Origin: Morinoia aosen
Lineage: Eukaryota; Arthropoda; Malacostraca; Amphipoda; Talitridae
Length of the DNA stretch: 64,000 nt
Reading direction: 5' to 3'
Assembly: GCA_030386875.1 (NCBI GenBank)
Contig: CM059564.1
Coordinates: forward strand, 69,025,436-69,089,435
The notes under the pieces were generated by a model, which worked only from the letters and a program-made list of their open reading frames with translations, searched no databases and was not told the DNA's origin. Below are positions 1-12,523 of the stretch, piece after piece. Both the position numbers and the translations under genes were made by a program. Position 1 is the first letter of the stretch. The number at the start of each line of letters is the position of its first letter.

Positions 1-869
1 TTTTACATCCAGGAGGATGTTGATTAATATAGGTTGGGGGGATTCTGTTGTGTCCCGAATACGAACCGTTAAATTTTCTCCACAAAAAAGAGTAAAGGGC
101 GGTTGGACGTGAGAGCTTACACCGAACTCTACTATCAGGAAATTTCAAAGCTCAGCAGTATACAACGCGCCAGATGTCGATGTGTACCCAGCGAGGGCTC
201 GGCCGTTACAAAAAAAGGAGAAGGCGACGCCTGCGCTCCCAACTACAGTGTGGCAACGTGGCAGCGAGGTGGCATCAGCGTGGCAGCGGCATGGCAGTAT
301 GGCAGCGTGTGGATGGCAACAGCAGCCCGGTCTCAGCAGGCTGGCGGTTGGACCATAGCCACAATAAACAATGGCGATCGGCGAGTGGCAGCGAGCGAGT
401 GGCAGAGTGGCCGAGTGGCAATGAGTGGCCGCGACGATACTGTGGGCGTCAACTTCAACGGCTATGATCAGCCGCGGTAACTCCTGCAGCACGACAGCTA
501 CTTAAAGGGTTCGACGAGGGTTAGGGCATCATCATTATAGAGCGAAACTCCGACGTTAGAAGGTCTCATCGTGCCACTTCATTAGATGTGTTAAATTTGC
601 ATACGGCGAGGCACTCCGTATTTGACTCTGACTCTGTGTTAACTTCACTTAATAATTTAACGTACAATTCGAGACCTTATTATAAAACTTCGTCACCGCT
701 GCATACTCAAGTTGCGTGAGACCTAAGTAACAATTGTTCCTATATATATTTGCTAGTCTCATCTACCCCATTGTCATATTTTGTGTACACCTTTCATCAT
801 AACAAGTAAAAATGACGTGGCCACGTTGAAAGAATCGTGTTTCCTTTCGGAAAATAACTCCTTTGATTT
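1..869. other. Non-coding flank downstream of the retroelement pol frame
   Basis: No gene is seen here. Positions 240-440 hold an irregular run of short motifs around GTGGCAGCG and ATGGCAGC, which gives several small shadow frames. The stretch lies just past the minus-strand pol stop, so it should include the 3' untranslated part and probably some of the 3' LTR of that element. I could not match it by eye to sequence on the other side of the element, so the LTR is not delimited. Confidence 0.5.
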
Positions 870-3800
870 TTAGACTTGAAAAGACGGAAAATAGAATTGA
901 AAAACCTTGAACTTGGATTCTAAAAGAAAAGAGGCTATAACAGTTGACCTGGGGCTGATTTGCAGCCTGGGTTGTTGTGGTTCACGAGAGTGTGTGGGGG
1001 TGTCGTCCGGAAGGGACAAAAATGCCGCCTTGAGGCGATCTATGCTGACGCTGTCGCTCTTGGTACCCCTTTCGATCATGAAATATTTAGGGGACCTTTT
1101 GAGGACCCTGAAGGGGCCATCATAGGGGCGTCGCAGAGGGGTCTTTACCCCGTCTACCCGGACGTAAACGTGGGTGCAACTCTGTAAGCAAGGGTCTAAA
1201 CTTTCAGATGGTGAAGGGAGGCGAGGTGGTTTGTAAACTACTTCGCTCATGACGCACTTTAGGCGTGCTGCGTAATCGGCGATTTGGCTGGGAGAATCAT
1301 CGGTTTGGTACGTGGGATCAATAACATCGCCAGGCAATCGTAATGATTGCCCGTAAAGCAGTTCAGAGGACGTGCACTTTTGATCCTGCCGAAACAGGTT
1401 CCTCAGAGTAAGTAATACTATCGGTAGCCTGTCGACCCAATCGTGGTGACATTTTAAACAGCGTAATGCCGCTTTGATGTCACGGTGAACTCTCTCGATG
1501 AGTCCGTTCGATTGGGGGTGGTACGCCATTGTGGCGATGTTCGCACACCCTAAGATTTTGGAGATCTCTACCCACAAGGCGGAAGTGAATTGAACCCCAC
1601 GATCATGCGTTATGCTCAAAGGGACTCCGAAACGGGAGATCCACGTTTCGACAAAAGTGCGTGCTACAGTTTCCGCAGTTATGTTAGCGATGGGAACAGC
1701 CTCGACCCAGCGGGAGAAGCGATCGATCATGGTAAGTAAGTAACTATACCCACGAGAATTAGGTAGGGGGCCTACCAGATCTATGTTGACTGCGTCAAAT
1801 TTACTCCCGGTAAATGCACAAGGTTGAATTGCGGCTTTGTTGTGCCGAGTGACTTTGCTTGCTTGGCAATCTGGGCAATGACGAACGAACTCGCTAATGG
1901 CCCTACGCATCCCGGGCCAGACAAAACGATCTGCGATTAGGCGGAAAGTTCTATCCGTCCCAGGATGTGACAAGTTATGGTAATGCTTAATGGCGGGCAA
2001 ACGCAAGTTGCTAGGCAGGTAATAACGGTTCGGCCGATCAGCGTCACAGTAAACGCCTTCTCTGAGTGAGAGTTTTAAGGAGGAGTCGGGGCACTCAATT
2101 AAGTTATGGATTTCCAAGTCGCACTGCTGCGCACGAATGACATCGGCTAGCGAAATCGCTTGTACTGAGGGTCGGAACTCGGGTGCTGACGGGTTTAGTA
2201 CCGCGCTGTACACACGCGATAAGCAATCAGCAACCGTATTTTCCTCGCCTTTGATGTGCCTGATGTCACTCGTGAACTGCGCGATAAAACTCAAGTGCCG
2301 GCTTTCCCTAGGGGAATGGCGCTCGGGAGGCATTCGGATTGCGTTGAGTATAGGCTTGTGGTCAGTAAAGATTATGAATTGACGGGCGTCCAGGGTGTAG
2401 CGAAAGTGCTTTACCGCTAAGTAAATGGCCAGAAGCTCTCTCCCGAACGTGCTGTAGCGTTGTTCGGTTGGAGAGAGCTTGCGGCTGAAGAACGCCAACG
2501 GCGAAGTGACATTATTTACTGATTGTTGCAAGACAGCACCGACCGCTATACTCGACGCATCCACTAGCAGGCTGAAAGCTGCCTCAGGGTGTGGGTAAGC
2601 CAGTTCTGTAGCAGTAGCGAGTCTCTCTTTGATGAGCTCGAACGCTCTCTCTGCCTCCCCAGTCCACTCGACCGTAACGGGTTTGCCTCTTTTTTTAGGT
2701 TTAATCAGGGAGGTGAGCGGGGCAAGGGTCTCTGCACAGTTCCTCAGGAATCGGTGGTAAAAATTAACCGATCCCAAGAACCTGCGCAACTGTCTTTGGG
2801 TCGTTGGTCTTGGAAAGTTCCGTAAGGCTGCCACTCTTTCGGGAAGCGGCTTAATTCCCCTCTCGCTAATGTGGTGACCCAAGAAAGTCAATTCCTTCTT
2901 TCCCAACACACACTTCTCTGGATTGATCAGTAGTGAGTGCGACGCTAGTCGTTTGCAAAGCTCTCTCAGATGATGTACATGTTCCTCAGGCGTCCCCGAG
3001 GCCACTAGCACATCGTCAAGATAACAGTACAAAAAGGGTAGGTCGGAAAGGACTTCCGTCATGTGACGCTGAAAGGTCTGAGGAGCATTACGCAGGCCAT
3101 ATGGCATGCGAAGATACTCGAACAGACCAAACGGCGTGCACACAGCGGTCTTTTTAATAGAACTCTCGTGCATCGGAATCTGCTGGAAGGCGCGTTTGAG
3201 ATCGATTTTTGAGAAGATTTTTGCCCCTGCGAGATTGGCAGTGAAGTCCTGCAGTAGGGGAATGGGGAATCTATCTGGTGTGGTGACTGCGTTAAGCATC
3301 CTATAATCCCCGCAGATCCGCGTCTCACCATTAGCTTTAGGCACTAAGATCAAAGGACTAGACCAGGGACTTTTTGAGATACGAACTGTCCCATCAGCTA
3401 TCATCCGCTGGAATTCAGACTTTACCTCCTGCAATCGGTCTGGGGGAAGACGCCTTACTTTAGCGTGAACGGGCGGACCACTCGTCTCAATATAGTGTTC
3501 CGTCAGCGTGTTGTGATTAGGGTTTACGTTAGGTAAGGAAAGGGCAGGGAATTCTGCCAACACCCGTTCGTAGGGGCAAGTGATAGTGACGTTGCAAGTC
3601 ACGTTTGCTGTGACGTTCACCATATTGACCGAGTGGAGAGGCCTTCTTTCACTGGATTCGCTATCAAACAAGCATCCGTTTCTCACGTCCACCACGAGTG
3701 CAAACCTCTGCAGAAAGTCTGCACCAATGATGGCCGTGTCCACATCCGCCACTATGAACACGAACTCCATTGAACGTTTGAGATTGAGGGAGCAGGTAAG

Positions 3801-3971
3801 TGATTTTGTGCCGTAGCATAGGATAGGTGAGCCGTTTGCGGCTTTAAGGCTCGGGGTTCCCGTACCCTGTTTCTCTACTTGGGAGGCCGGGATAAGGCTG
3901 ACAGCGCTACCCGTGTCAATGAGGAATCTAATGCTGGTTAAAGGGTCAAAAATCGTGAGGCATCGAGTCAA
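870..3971 (-). CDS. Retroelement pol polyprotein (protease, RT, RNase H, integrase)
   Basis: The open frame is about 1033 residues. Visible landmarks: aspartic protease [10 protein letters not shown] from residue 19; reverse transcriptase with YLDD at about 317-320; RNase H with the LLVDAS and FTDHKP blocks at about 469 and 536; integrase with an H-H-C-C zinc region near 665-705 and a catalytic D, D, E triad near 731, 790 and 826 (36 residues between the last two). No ATG marks the start given here, and the frame continues upstream into the end of gag. This agrees with expression as a gag-pol fusion rather than from its own start. It looks whole. It is a selfish-element gene and not a host gene. 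Confidence 0.95.
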   Translation of the reverse strand: MTRCLTIFDPLTSIRFLIDTGSAVSLIPASQVEKQGTGTPSLKAANGSPILCYGTKSLTCSLNLKRSMEFVFIVADVDTAIIGADFLQRFALVVDVRNGCLFDSESSERRPLHSVNMVNVTANVTCNVTITCPYERVLAEFPALSLPNVNPNHNTLTEHYIETSGPPVHAKVRRLPPDRLQEVKSEFQRMIADGTVRISKSPWSSPLILVPKANGETRICGDYRMLNAVTTPDRFPIPLLQDFTANLAGAKIFSKIDLKRAFQQIPMHESSIKKTAVCTPFGLFEYLRMPYGLRNAPQTFQRHMTEVLSDLPFLYCYLDDVLVASGTPEEHVHHLRELCKRLASHSLLINPEKCVLGKKELTFLGHHISERGIKPLPERVAALRNFPRPTTQRQLRRFLGSVNFYHRFLRNCAETLAPLTSLIKPKKRGKPVTVEWTGEAERAFELIKERLATATELAYPHPEAAFSLLVDASSIAVGAVLQQSVNNVTSPLAFFSRKLSPTEQRYSTFGRELLAIYLAVKHFRYTLDARQFIIFTDHKPILNAIRMPPERHSPRESRHLSFIAQFTSDIRHIKGEENTVADCLSRVYSAVLNPSAPEFRPSVQAISLADVIRAQQCDLEIHNLIECPDSSLKLSLREGVYCDADRPNRYYLPSNLRLPAIKHYHNLSHPGTDRTFRLIADRFVWPGMRRAISEFVRHCPDCQASKVTRHNKAAIQPCAFTGSKFDAVNIDLVGPLPNSRGYSYLLTMIDRFSRWVEAVPIANITAETVARTFVETWISRFGVPLSITHDRGVQFTSALWVEISKILGCANIATMAYHPQSNGLIERVHRDIKAALRCLKCHHDWVDRLPIVLLTLRNLFRQDQKCTSSELLYGQSLRLPGDVIDPTYQTDDSPSQIADYAARLKCVMSEVVYKPPRLPSPSESLDPCLQSCTHVYVRVDGVKTPLRRPYDGPFRVLKRSPKYFMIERGTKSDSVSIDRLKAAFLSLPDDTPTHSREPQQPRLQISPRSTVIASFLLESKFKVFQFYFPSFQV

Positions 3972-4006
3972 TATCGGTTTCGTAAGCGACGGCGCCTGAC
4001 TCGCTC

Positions 4007-4951
4007 TTACGCCGCGCTGTACCCGTTTTTTTGATGAAGAAGTGCAAACATGGGGCAGGTGGGACCCTCACATTTCCGGGCCATATGTAAAAATTGCTGG
4101 TGATACCAGCACAGATCCTTAGCTTGAGGATTTTGATTCTGCCTATTGTTAGGTCTAGGGTCGTTCCTCTGGAACTGATTGAATGACCTATTTGTACGGG
4201 CCTGGCGGTCAAACGGAGGAGGGTTTTGGGGGTGAGAATTCGCGTGCTGATGCGGTGGTATTTGGTGTTGAGTTACCGCGTGCACATCTCCACGAGTGTT
4301 GGCACGCTCGGCTTGCTGGGTAGCGACTAACGCTCCAACTTGCTGAGCTAGTTCTCGTAGCAGCGCGTCAGTGGCGCTGCCGCTACTATTACTACTACTA
4401 CTAGTTTGATTTACTGCAGGGGGCGTGACTGGGCTATTCAGGCCCGATATTTCCGGATCGAGGAGTTTTTCGGCGAATTGGGCTATCTCATTTAGTGCCA
4501 CGGGGGCGGTAGGGGATATAAGGAAAGGTCGTACGTGAGCAGGCAAACGCTGGATATACAATGCTTTGAGTGTCTCGTCATCCATATAGCCCTTCGCTAA
4601 GCGTCTCATATCTTTGAGCAACGCTATAGGGGATTGATTTTGATTTGATTGATTTTGCGAAAGGGCTAGAATCCGAGAAAAACGATCCTTACTGTAAATT
4701 TTCAACATTTCGTTCTTTAAGAGGGTATACGGGTTATCAAGGTTAGGGTTCAAGAAGCTAGAAACGTCATCTATCACCTGCGTGGGTAAACTCCTAACTA
4801 GGGCAAAGTACATCCGCTTTTCGTCCGTTATGTTCAGGCTTTCGAAAAACTGTTCTGATTGAAGGAACCAGGCATCGATGCCGTTCATATCGAAGGGTGC
4901 CAATTTTAGTGCGGAGTTTGCGTGATCGTTCGTGCCCTCTGGGGTCGTCAT
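4007..4951 (-). CDS. Retroelement gag (capsid and CHCC nucleocapsid motif)
   Basis: This is a frame of about 314 residues, starting at the first good ATG (protein begins [11 protein letters not shown]). The N-terminal two thirds look like a Ty3/Gypsy capsid region with the usual [17 protein letters not shown]-type block. It is followed by a Ser/Gln/Asn-rich linker and a C-terminal zinc-binding motif, CWYHQQF with later C and C. In CsRn1-like elements this CHCC form replaces the usual CCHC knuckle. The frame ends within the start of the pol frame and is offset by one base, as expected for a family that makes Gag-Pol by frameshifting. It looks whole. Confidence 0.88.
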   Translation of the reverse strand: MTTPEGTNDHANSALKLAPFDMNGIDAWFLQSEQFFESLNITDEKRMYFALVRSLPTQVIDDVSSFLNPNLDNPYTLLKNEMLKIYSKDRFSRILALSQNQSNQNQSPIALLKDMRRLAKGYMDDETLKALYIQRLPAHVRPFLISPTAPVALNEIAQFAEKLLDPEISGLNSPVTPPAVNQTSSSSNSSGSATDALLRELAQQVGALVATQQAERANTRGDVHAVTQHQIPPHQHANSHPQNPPPFDRQARTNRSFNQFQRNDPRPNNRQNQNPQAKDLCWYHQQFLHMARKCEGPTCPMFALLHQKNGYSAA

Positions 4952-4996
4952 TTTGGTTAATTTTGACACAGGTGTTTCCAAATGGTGCAAATGGTG

Positions 4997-5206
4997 CTTC
5001 AGTAGCAATGGTGCTGCAGTAGCAATGGAAATTGCGAAGGTAATTAGTTAGGAGCTTCAGTAGCAATGGAAGTTATCCTAAAAAGGTCTCCTGTTGTGTT
5101 GCTTCAGTAGCAATGGAAATGCATGAAGAGTTTTGTAAAAAAAAGTGGCTTCAGTAGCAATTGAAAAACATGAAGAATTTGTTAGTATAGGCTGCAGTAG
5201 CAATAA
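4997..5206 (-). repeat. Short interspersed repeats in the retroelement leader
   Basis: About six copies of a 16-19 base motif lie irregularly spaced just upstream of gag on the minus strand. On the plus strand the core is GCTTCAGTAGCAATGG, or GCTGCAGTAGCAATGG in some copies. The copies start near 4997, 5013, 5054, 5101, 5148 and 5191. The spacing varies from 16 to about 47 bases, so this is not a simple tandem array. The position is that of the transcribed 5' leader between primer binding site and gag. The role is unknown; packaging or translation signals are possible. Confidence 0.8.
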
Positions 5207-5360
5207 CTTATTATTAGGGAAGAGTTTAGGGAGGAAATGCTATGTTTGACTACTGAATAATGAGGAGCAGAGTACTACCTCCTTCAAGACAACCATCAAC
5301 AGAAGTCGACAGCACTGGCATGCGCTCATCAACCCACAAAGGACAACTGTGCAAGTGAAA

Positions 5361-5378
5361 GTCACTCTGGGGTCACCA
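5361..5378 (-). other. Candidate tRNA-Trp primer binding site
   Basis: On the minus strand the sequence reads TGGTGACCCC followed by AGAGTGAC. The first ten bases match the complement of the conserved 3' end of eukaryotic tRNA-Trp exactly, and 14 of 18 bases match overall. The site lies about 410 bases upstream of the gag ATG, as expected just inside a 5' LTR. The 5' LTR would therefore end close to 5379-5382 on the plus strand. Confidence 0.7.
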
Positions 5379-8300
5379 ATATGAACTTTGAACTTCTCCC
5401 AAATTGGGAACTAATTGAGTTTGAATTTTTGGCTGAAGGCGGGTCACCAGTTGGCATCAACGCCAACACTTAATTAATAACTAATGAATTAATCTGACTC
5501 AGAAGGGTTTTATGTTTGGGTAATTCGAGCTGCCTTACTGGCCTCTATTTTTCTTTCACTTGCACTATCGACCTCTGCAGGATAATGAAGGAACTGATAA
5601 TCTCGCCTCGTTTATTTGTGTGGACTCTGAGTGCCGTGACTACGGCAGCAGTATGGGGATCCACTTCTTGAGGAAGGAGATCCGGGTCCAGTGAGTAGCC
5701 GCACTTCAGCAGGTGCCGCGGCTCGAGGGAATCCGGGGTGGATCCCGGCGAGAGTTGGATTTGTTAGTGTAATGTCCCGCAGGTGCGGTAACAGTTTGAT
5801 CATATGAGTGGTTGAAGGAGGCAGTTATTTCTGCTAGTGCCTTATGGCTTGAGTGTTTGATAGCTGTGTGGCTTGAGTGGTGGATAGCCGTGTGGCTAAT
5901 AGAGTATGGGAATTGTTAATTGAATGTTGGTGGTGATTGTTTGTGCGTCGGCTTCCCAGGATCTTCTGTACGGGAGGAGAGCTTGGGTTACTTGTTCAAG
6001 CATGATAACACAAGGAGAGACAGTCGCTACGCAAGCCAGGCTGCGAGCTTTACTGCTGAATTACAGGATTGCCTCAAATGGAGGATTATATGCGGGTGCC
6101 TCGGCCCAATTCTGGCGCCTGAACAAGGGCGAGGCAGTCGCAACAATAAGTACTCGTATGGACAATCATGAATCTCCCTACATGCCCTTAGTTCCCCACT
6201 AGTATTCTCTGGGTACTATTAATCGTGACGCGTCGTGTACGACCATCTCCGAGTTGGAGTGCAAGATTAACACATGAGATAAGAATATTCCGGGGCAGGC
6301 AATGCAAGTTAGTTTGTCTTCATTAATATTAAAGGCTTTCGCCGCCCAATAATCTACGCTTTGATTGCTATTTACAATGAGTATCTTAAAAATTGGCAGT
6401 GTTTAATTTGAACGTTTACGCTAAGCCGCAATCGAGGGCTGTTTGTACTGATCCTAACTAAGGCTAGAATTGTCATAAGGATTACTTGACTTAAGCTAGG
6501 AATTATGCCAGAGAGGGCACGTACAGTCTAATTATTGTTATTATTTATTATTATATGAGAGATCCCTGGTCTGAACGTGCAGGGTGTCCTACGAGAGGAG
6601 AGAGGAGGATACCAATTTGGAAAAAGGTAGAGGGAACGCGGAATCTATGCACAAAGTGCACAAAATTGGTAGTTGAGGAGGAGGATCAGAGCACAAGAAG
6701 GATTTAGAGAACATTGATCATGCGGATACATAACAGGATAGTATTAGGCGTCCTATGAGTTATAATGACAACAACCACTGGAGGTAGCTGGCATTACCAA
6801 GAGGTCAAAGGAACAAGTAGCTACAGTTGAGGGCGACCAATTACTGGTTAAACTAAATTTAACCCTCAAATCAGATAGTTGGATGATTTCTGGATTAGAA
6901 TTTCCAGGAGTTGGGAATTTAGAATATTCGGAGACTTTCCGAGGTAAGCATAATTACCCTAATTTAGCTAAATCAGGTAACGACTTAATTATTAACATTT
7001 TTATATACACAAATTGACCTAACCAAAAATCAATGGTAAGAGTCGTCACTAAAGTGATTATGATAGGAATTCTTGCTACAGTTAATGATCAGGAAAGAAT
7101 GATTATTTATGTGACTCGACTTGAGGTAAGTAACTACCGAGGGTACAATCTCCACTGTGTAAATAACCTATCATGGCTTCATTTCCCAAGATATGACATT
7201 TAAACATTGACTAAAATTCAAGGGAATTCCACAAATTAAATAGATCTGACTTAATAAACATACAAAACTAGAGAACACAATTCATTCCAACTGGAACACA
7301 CAAGAGATGGCAAAAATCCTAATGAGACCATGGCGATCAATAGCTATTCCAATTCAATTGATTAGAGGCTTGAACACATCAGCAACTTTGCCTGGACAAA
7401 CTAAGGTGGCATAAGCAGTAACACTTGAGCCTAGGTCTCAATTAATTCATGGAAAAATATTGAACATAAGAACGCTGCTTCTATTCCTAAAAAAAACATG
7501 TCAAATGTAGTTAGGTATTTATAAGGAACAATTATTTATGAATTGACTTGAAATGAGTACTGCAGAAAATACAAACACGATTTGCTGCAATATCCTATTA
7601 TATTTCTTAAGATTTTTGGACTTTAAACGTTGAGTGTTGAACGTGAAAAGAATTCCATACTTGCTTGAATCACGACTTAATTAAACAATTATGGTAAAAA
7701 TCTACAGCATTTGCTAAATGCAATTGAACTAGAAAACTCATGTTTCCAGTTTTTCCTAACTGAAATAATCAATTTACAATGACTATTTAATTAAATTTTA
7801 CTAACTATCCATTCTTCAGAACTAAGAATTATTTGTGTTTTTCTAATTGATTATCTACCTAATTTACTTTAGAAATACAGTTGTGGCAATAATTGGTAAT
7901 TGATGCAGGACTAGATGCATTGAGAAGGATACATCTGTGACTAAAAAATAATTGGTGCTAGCCTAACTTGAATAAAAATAACCACAAATTGACATATTGG
8001 GCTAAAAATATTTTAGACAAGAAAAAGGAAAAACTCCCTAAAAATGGCTTTACATTAAAGAGTGAATTGTTTGCTAAAAACTTTAAGATAGGATATACAA
8101 CAATCCACAAGGAAAAATGGCCTGTGGGGAACCCAAGTTCTGGGCAAGGACATCCTAAGCGTTTAGCACTCTGGAAAATTTAGGCAATTTTTCTTAATAC
8201 ATACACAATAAAATTATTGACGATTTACATAATATACATAAATATAGTTACCCGTAGAACAGCAAAGGCACACACAATACTTTATTTCTCACCAGAAACA

Positions 8301-9628
8301 ACACCGAGATGCACACACTTTCAATGACTTGGTACGAGTGGCGCTAGTGCGAGTAAAATGTTGCCGACACAGCGTCATGGAGGGTTTCGTTACAACGCAA
8401 AAGTGGTTTCTTAGAGGTTGAATTTTTCAGTACACAATTTTACTAGAATTGAGGATAGAAGTTAATTAATTCTGTAATAAAATTTTATTCTAATGGTTGG
8501 ATTTATTTTACTGAATTTTTAAATGATCATTTTGAGAATTTCCGAAATTTATACTGAGTTGCGTGCCGAAGGTTCGCTACAAGTTGATTAGAAGTAAATA
8601 TTTTATCCATTGCTAAAATCAACAATATTAGTGGTAATATTGGGTAAGTTCTGTATCATCATACAGATTTGAGAGGAGCATCAATGCTAACTCCCGTTCA
8701 TGAACAGAGCACTTTGTAAGCAAAACAAAGTTGATGCAGTGTTGTTAACATGCTGAAGTTATTTTCTTTCATGTCTGAAACCTGCAATAAAATTTATGTT
8801 AAATGACAATGATTGAAAAATGAAATTGAAATTTTTTTCAAACTTAATAGTTTCAGTTCAAGTTTCTTTTGCAAGTTTCAAATCTTCATTCAGGTTTCGA
8901 TACTCGGTAACAGTTTTGTGCAGATTATAAATGGCTGCAGCACATTTATGCATTTAAGAGACCCTAAATTATTTTATGCCAAGATTATAATAATGTTTGA
9001 GATTGTAACAAAGAATGAGATACTTTTTACTGTTCTTTATTTATCAAAAATAATAAAATAAACAAGTATGGCAGTAAATACAAGCCTTGCGAATCAAACA
9101 CAACAATGAGTTACTAGGAAAAATATGATATTCATTCCTTTGGGGACAAGATTTTTGATAATTAAAGACCGTATGACGTGAGCTTTCATAACTTTAAATA
9201 TTCTAAAATAAGGAGAAAGTAGAAAACAGAACTTTAAAACAGATGCAATCCTTTTGAATGCTTCCCCAGTCAATAATAGCTATAGGAATATAGAACAGAT
9301 CATTTCTTCATTGCTTTCTACATTGCTCACCATTGCCGAGTAATTGAAAATGTGCCCTTCTGTGAAGGAGTCAAGGGTTCAAATATTGCGCTGCACGGCG
9401 ACTACCTTGTTGGATATGAGGGAAAACTCAAGCTCAATACTTCACTCTACCCTGGTGTCTGAAATGCGTACTAGCTTGACCAAGAACTACCGTCCTGGTG
9501 TTAGTTATAAGGCAATGTATAAGATGATATATGTATCATACTTGACCAGAATAAACAATCCTTTTTAAAACAAAAAGTGCATTTAAGCTTGAGCTTTCTT
9601 ATCTCGCTATTTTATTTCTTCTTTTTCA
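5379..9628. other. AT-rich stretch with no recognisable gene
   Basis: It probably begins with the 5' LTR of the minus-strand retroelement, but no matching 3' copy was found to fix its length. The rest is AT-rich and has only short, unconvincing open frames. One fragment of the dispersed ~350-bp family lies at about 6595-6660. No splice-flanked conserved exon was seen. It may be a far upstream intron or the 5' flank of the tetraspanin gene. Confidence 0.5.
6595..6660 (-). repeat. Fragment of the dispersed ~350-bp repeat family
   Basis: This is a short diverged piece containing GGGAACGCGGAATCTATGC and then ACAAAGTGCA. The same words occur in the minus-strand copies near 58.4 and 60.1 kb. Only the middle of the element is present. 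Confidence 0.6.
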
Positions 9629-12350
9629 CGTGCCCTCATGCCATCACCTCTCATGCTGTCATGCCCTCACCTCTCCATGCTTTCTTGTGCTGTCATGCCC
9701 TCACCTCTCCATGCTCTCTCATGCTGTCATGCCCTCATCTCTCCATGCTTTCTTGTGCTGTCATGTCCTCACCTCTCCATGCTCTCTCATGCTGTCATGT
9801 CCTCACCTCTCCATGCTCTCTCATGCTGTCATGTCCTCACCTCTCCATGCTCTCTCATGCTGTCATGCCCTCATCTCTCCATGCTCTCTCATGCTGTCAT
9901 GCCCTCATCTCTCCATGCTTTCTTGTGCTGTCATGCCCTCAACTCTCCATGCTTTCTTGTGCTGTCATGCTCTCTCATGCTGTCATGCCCTCATATCTCC
10001 ATGCTCTCTCATGCTGTCATGCCCTCATCTCTCCATGCTTTCTTGTGCTGTCATGTCCTCACCTCTCCATGCTTTCTTGTGCTGTCATGCCCTCACCTCT
10101 CCATGCTCTCTCATGCTGTCATGCCCTCATCTCTCCATGCTTTCTTGTGCTGTCATGTCCTCACCTCTCCATGCTCTCTCATGCTGTCATGTCCTCACCT
10201 CTCCATGCTCTCTCATGCTGTCATGCCCTCATCTCTCCATGCTCTCTCATGCTGTCATGCCCTCATCTCTCCATGCTTTCTTGTGCTGTCATGCCCTCAC
10301 CTCGCCATGCTCTCTCATGCTGTCATGCCCTCATATCTCCATGCTCTCTCATGCTGTCATGCCCTCATCTCTCCATGCTTTCTTGTGCTGTCATGCCCTC
10401 ACCTCTCCATGCTCTCTCATGCTGTCATGCCCTCATCTCTCCATGCTCTCTCATGCTGTCATGCCCTCATCTCTCCATGCTTTCTTGTGCTGTCATGCCC
10501 TCATCTCTCTATGCTCTCTCATGCTGTCATGCCTTCATCTCTCCATGCTTTCTTGTGCTGTCATGCCCTCATCTCTCCATGCTCTCTCATGCTGTCATGC
10601 CCTCATCTCTCCATGCTGTCATGCCCTCATCTCTCCATGCTGTCATGCCCTCATCTCTCCATGCTGTCATGCCCTCATCTCTCCATTCTGTCATGCCCCC
10701 ATCTCTCCATGCTGTCATGCCTTCATCTCTCCATGCTGTCATGCCTTCATCTCTCCATGCTGTCATGCCTTCATCTCTCCATGCTGTCATGCCTTCATCT
10801 CTCCATGCTGTCATGCCCTCATCTCTCCATGCTGTCATGCCCTCATCTCTCCATGCTGTCATGCCCTCATCTCTCCATGCTGTCATGCCCTCATCTCTCC
10901 ATGCTGTCATGCCCTCATCTCTCCATGCTGTCATGCCCTCATCTCTCCATGCTGTCATGCCCTCATCTCTACATGCTGTCATGCCCTCATCTCTACATGC
11001 TGTCATGCCCTCATCTCTACATGCTGTCATGCCCTCATCTCTCCATGCTGTCATGCCCTCATCTCTCCATGCTGTCATGCCCTCATCTCTCCATGCTGTC
11101 ATGCCCTCATCTCTCCATGCTCTCTCATGCTGTCATGCCCTCATCTCTCCATGCTTTCTTGTGCTGTCATGCCCTCACCTCTCCATGCTCTCTCATGCTG
11201 TCATGCCCTCATCTCTCCATGCTCTCTCATGCTGTCATGCCCTCATCTCTCCATGCTCTCTCATGCTGTCATGCCCTCATCTCTCCATGCTTTCTTGTGC
11301 TGTCATGCCCTCATCTCTCCATGCTCTCTCATGCTGTCATGCCCTCATCTCTCCATGCTTTCTTGTGCTCTCATGCCCTCACCTCTCCATGCTCTCTCAT
11401 GCTGTCATGCCCTCATCTCTCCATGCTCTCTCATGCTGTCATGCCCTCATCTCTCCATGCTCTCTCATGCTGTCATGCCCTCATCTCTCCATGCTGTCAT
11501 GCCCTCATCTCTCCATGCTGTCATGCCCTCATCTCTCTATGCTGTCATGCCCTCATCTCTCCATGCTGTCATGCCCTCATCTCTCCATGCTGTCATGCCC
11601 TCATCTCTCCATGCTCTCTCATGCGGTAGTGCCCTCATCTCTCCATGCTCTGTCATGCGGTAGTGCCCTCATCTCTCCATGCTCTGTCATGCCCTCATGT
11701 CTCCATGCTCTCTCATGCTGTCATGCCCACATCTCTCCATGCTCTCTCATGCTGTCATGCCCTCATCTCTCCATGCTCTCTCATGCTGTCATGCCCTCAT
11801 CTCTCCATGCTCTCTCATGCTGTCATGCCCTCATCTTTCCATGCTGTCGTGCCCTCATCTCTCCATGCTCTCTCATGCTGTCATGCCCTCATCTCTCCAT
11901 GCTGTCATGCCCTCATCTCTCCATGCTGTCATGCCCTCATCTCTCCATGCTGTCATGCCCTCATCTCTCCATGCTGTCATGCCCTCATCTCTCCGTGCTG
12001 TCATGCCCTCATCTCTCCATGCTGTCATGCCCTCATCTCTCCATGCTGTCATGCCCTCATCTCTCCATGCTCTCTCATGCTGTCATGCCCTCATCTTTCC
12101 ATGCTGTCATGCCCTCATCTCTCCATGCTCTCTCATGCTGTCATGCCCTCATCTCTCCATGCTCTCTCATGCTGTCATGCCCTCTTCTCTTCATGCTCTC
12201 TCATGCTGTCATGCCCTCTTCTCTTCATGCTCTCTCATGCTGTCATGCCCTCATCTCTTCATACTGTCATGCCCTCATCTCTTCATGCTGTCATGCCCTC
12301 ATCTCTCCATGCTGTCATGCCCTCATCTCTCCATGCTCTCCCATGCCCTC
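9629..12350. repeat. Composite 24/34-bp satellite array
   Basis: This is about 2.7 kb of tandem repeats. The basic unit is 24 bp with core TGTCATGCCCTCATCTCTCC. A 34-bp form adds a 10-bp block, either TCTCTCATGC or TTTCTTGTGC. The left third mixes both 34-bp forms in no strict order. About 10600-11110 is almost pure 24-bp units, and both forms recur further right. Because 24 is a multiple of three the array stays open in several frames over hundreds of codons. These frames carry only His/Ser/Cys/Leu/Met repeats and are not genes. Confidence 0.95.
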
Positions 12351-12523
12351 ATGCCCTCACCACCACATGCCCTCACCACCACATGCCCTCACCACCACTT
12401 GCTCTCACGTGCCCTCATGCCCACACATCTCCATGCTCCCTCACGTGCTCTCATGCCTGCACGTCTTGTTGCTCTTTATACCTATGCTAGGTGCCTTGTT
12501 GATGCTTAACAAGAGTATAACAC
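12351..12523. repeat. Right end of the satellite, copy A of a 173-bp duplication
   Basis: It starts with 16-bp units of the CCCTCACCACCACATG type and continues into a unique tail ending TTAACAAGAGTATAACAC. The whole 173 bp is repeated without a visible difference at 14941-15113. Immediately right of it the two copies diverge completely (CCAGAGG here, AGTAATT there). Confidence 0.93.

Larger units (their letters stand above)
870..5378 (-). mobile_element. Ty3/Gypsy LTR retroelement, CsRn1-like clade, coding body
   Basis: This is a minus-strand LTR retroelement with, in transcription order, a primer binding site, a repeat-bearing leader, gag and pol. Pol has the order protease, reverse transcriptase, RNase H, integrase, which defines Ty3/Gypsy. 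Two points suggest the CsRn1 clade: the gag zinc motif begins CWYH and continues with two later cysteines (CHCC type), and the primer binding site resembles the complement of the tRNA-Trp 3' end. Both coding frames look whole by eye, so the copy may be young. The LTRs were not matched to each other, and the 3' LTR may run off the left edge of the window, so age cannot be estimated from LTR divergence. Clade placement is inference. Confidence 0.9.

Noticed and set aside
103-480. 125-codon plus-strand frame at the left edge
   Set aside because: It runs through irregular GTGGCAGCG repeats, overlaps equally long frames on the other strand, and shows no domain.
1-9628. A pair of LTRs flanking the minus-strand retroelement
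   Set aside because: No long direct match between the two sides was visible by eye, so the ends are left undefined.
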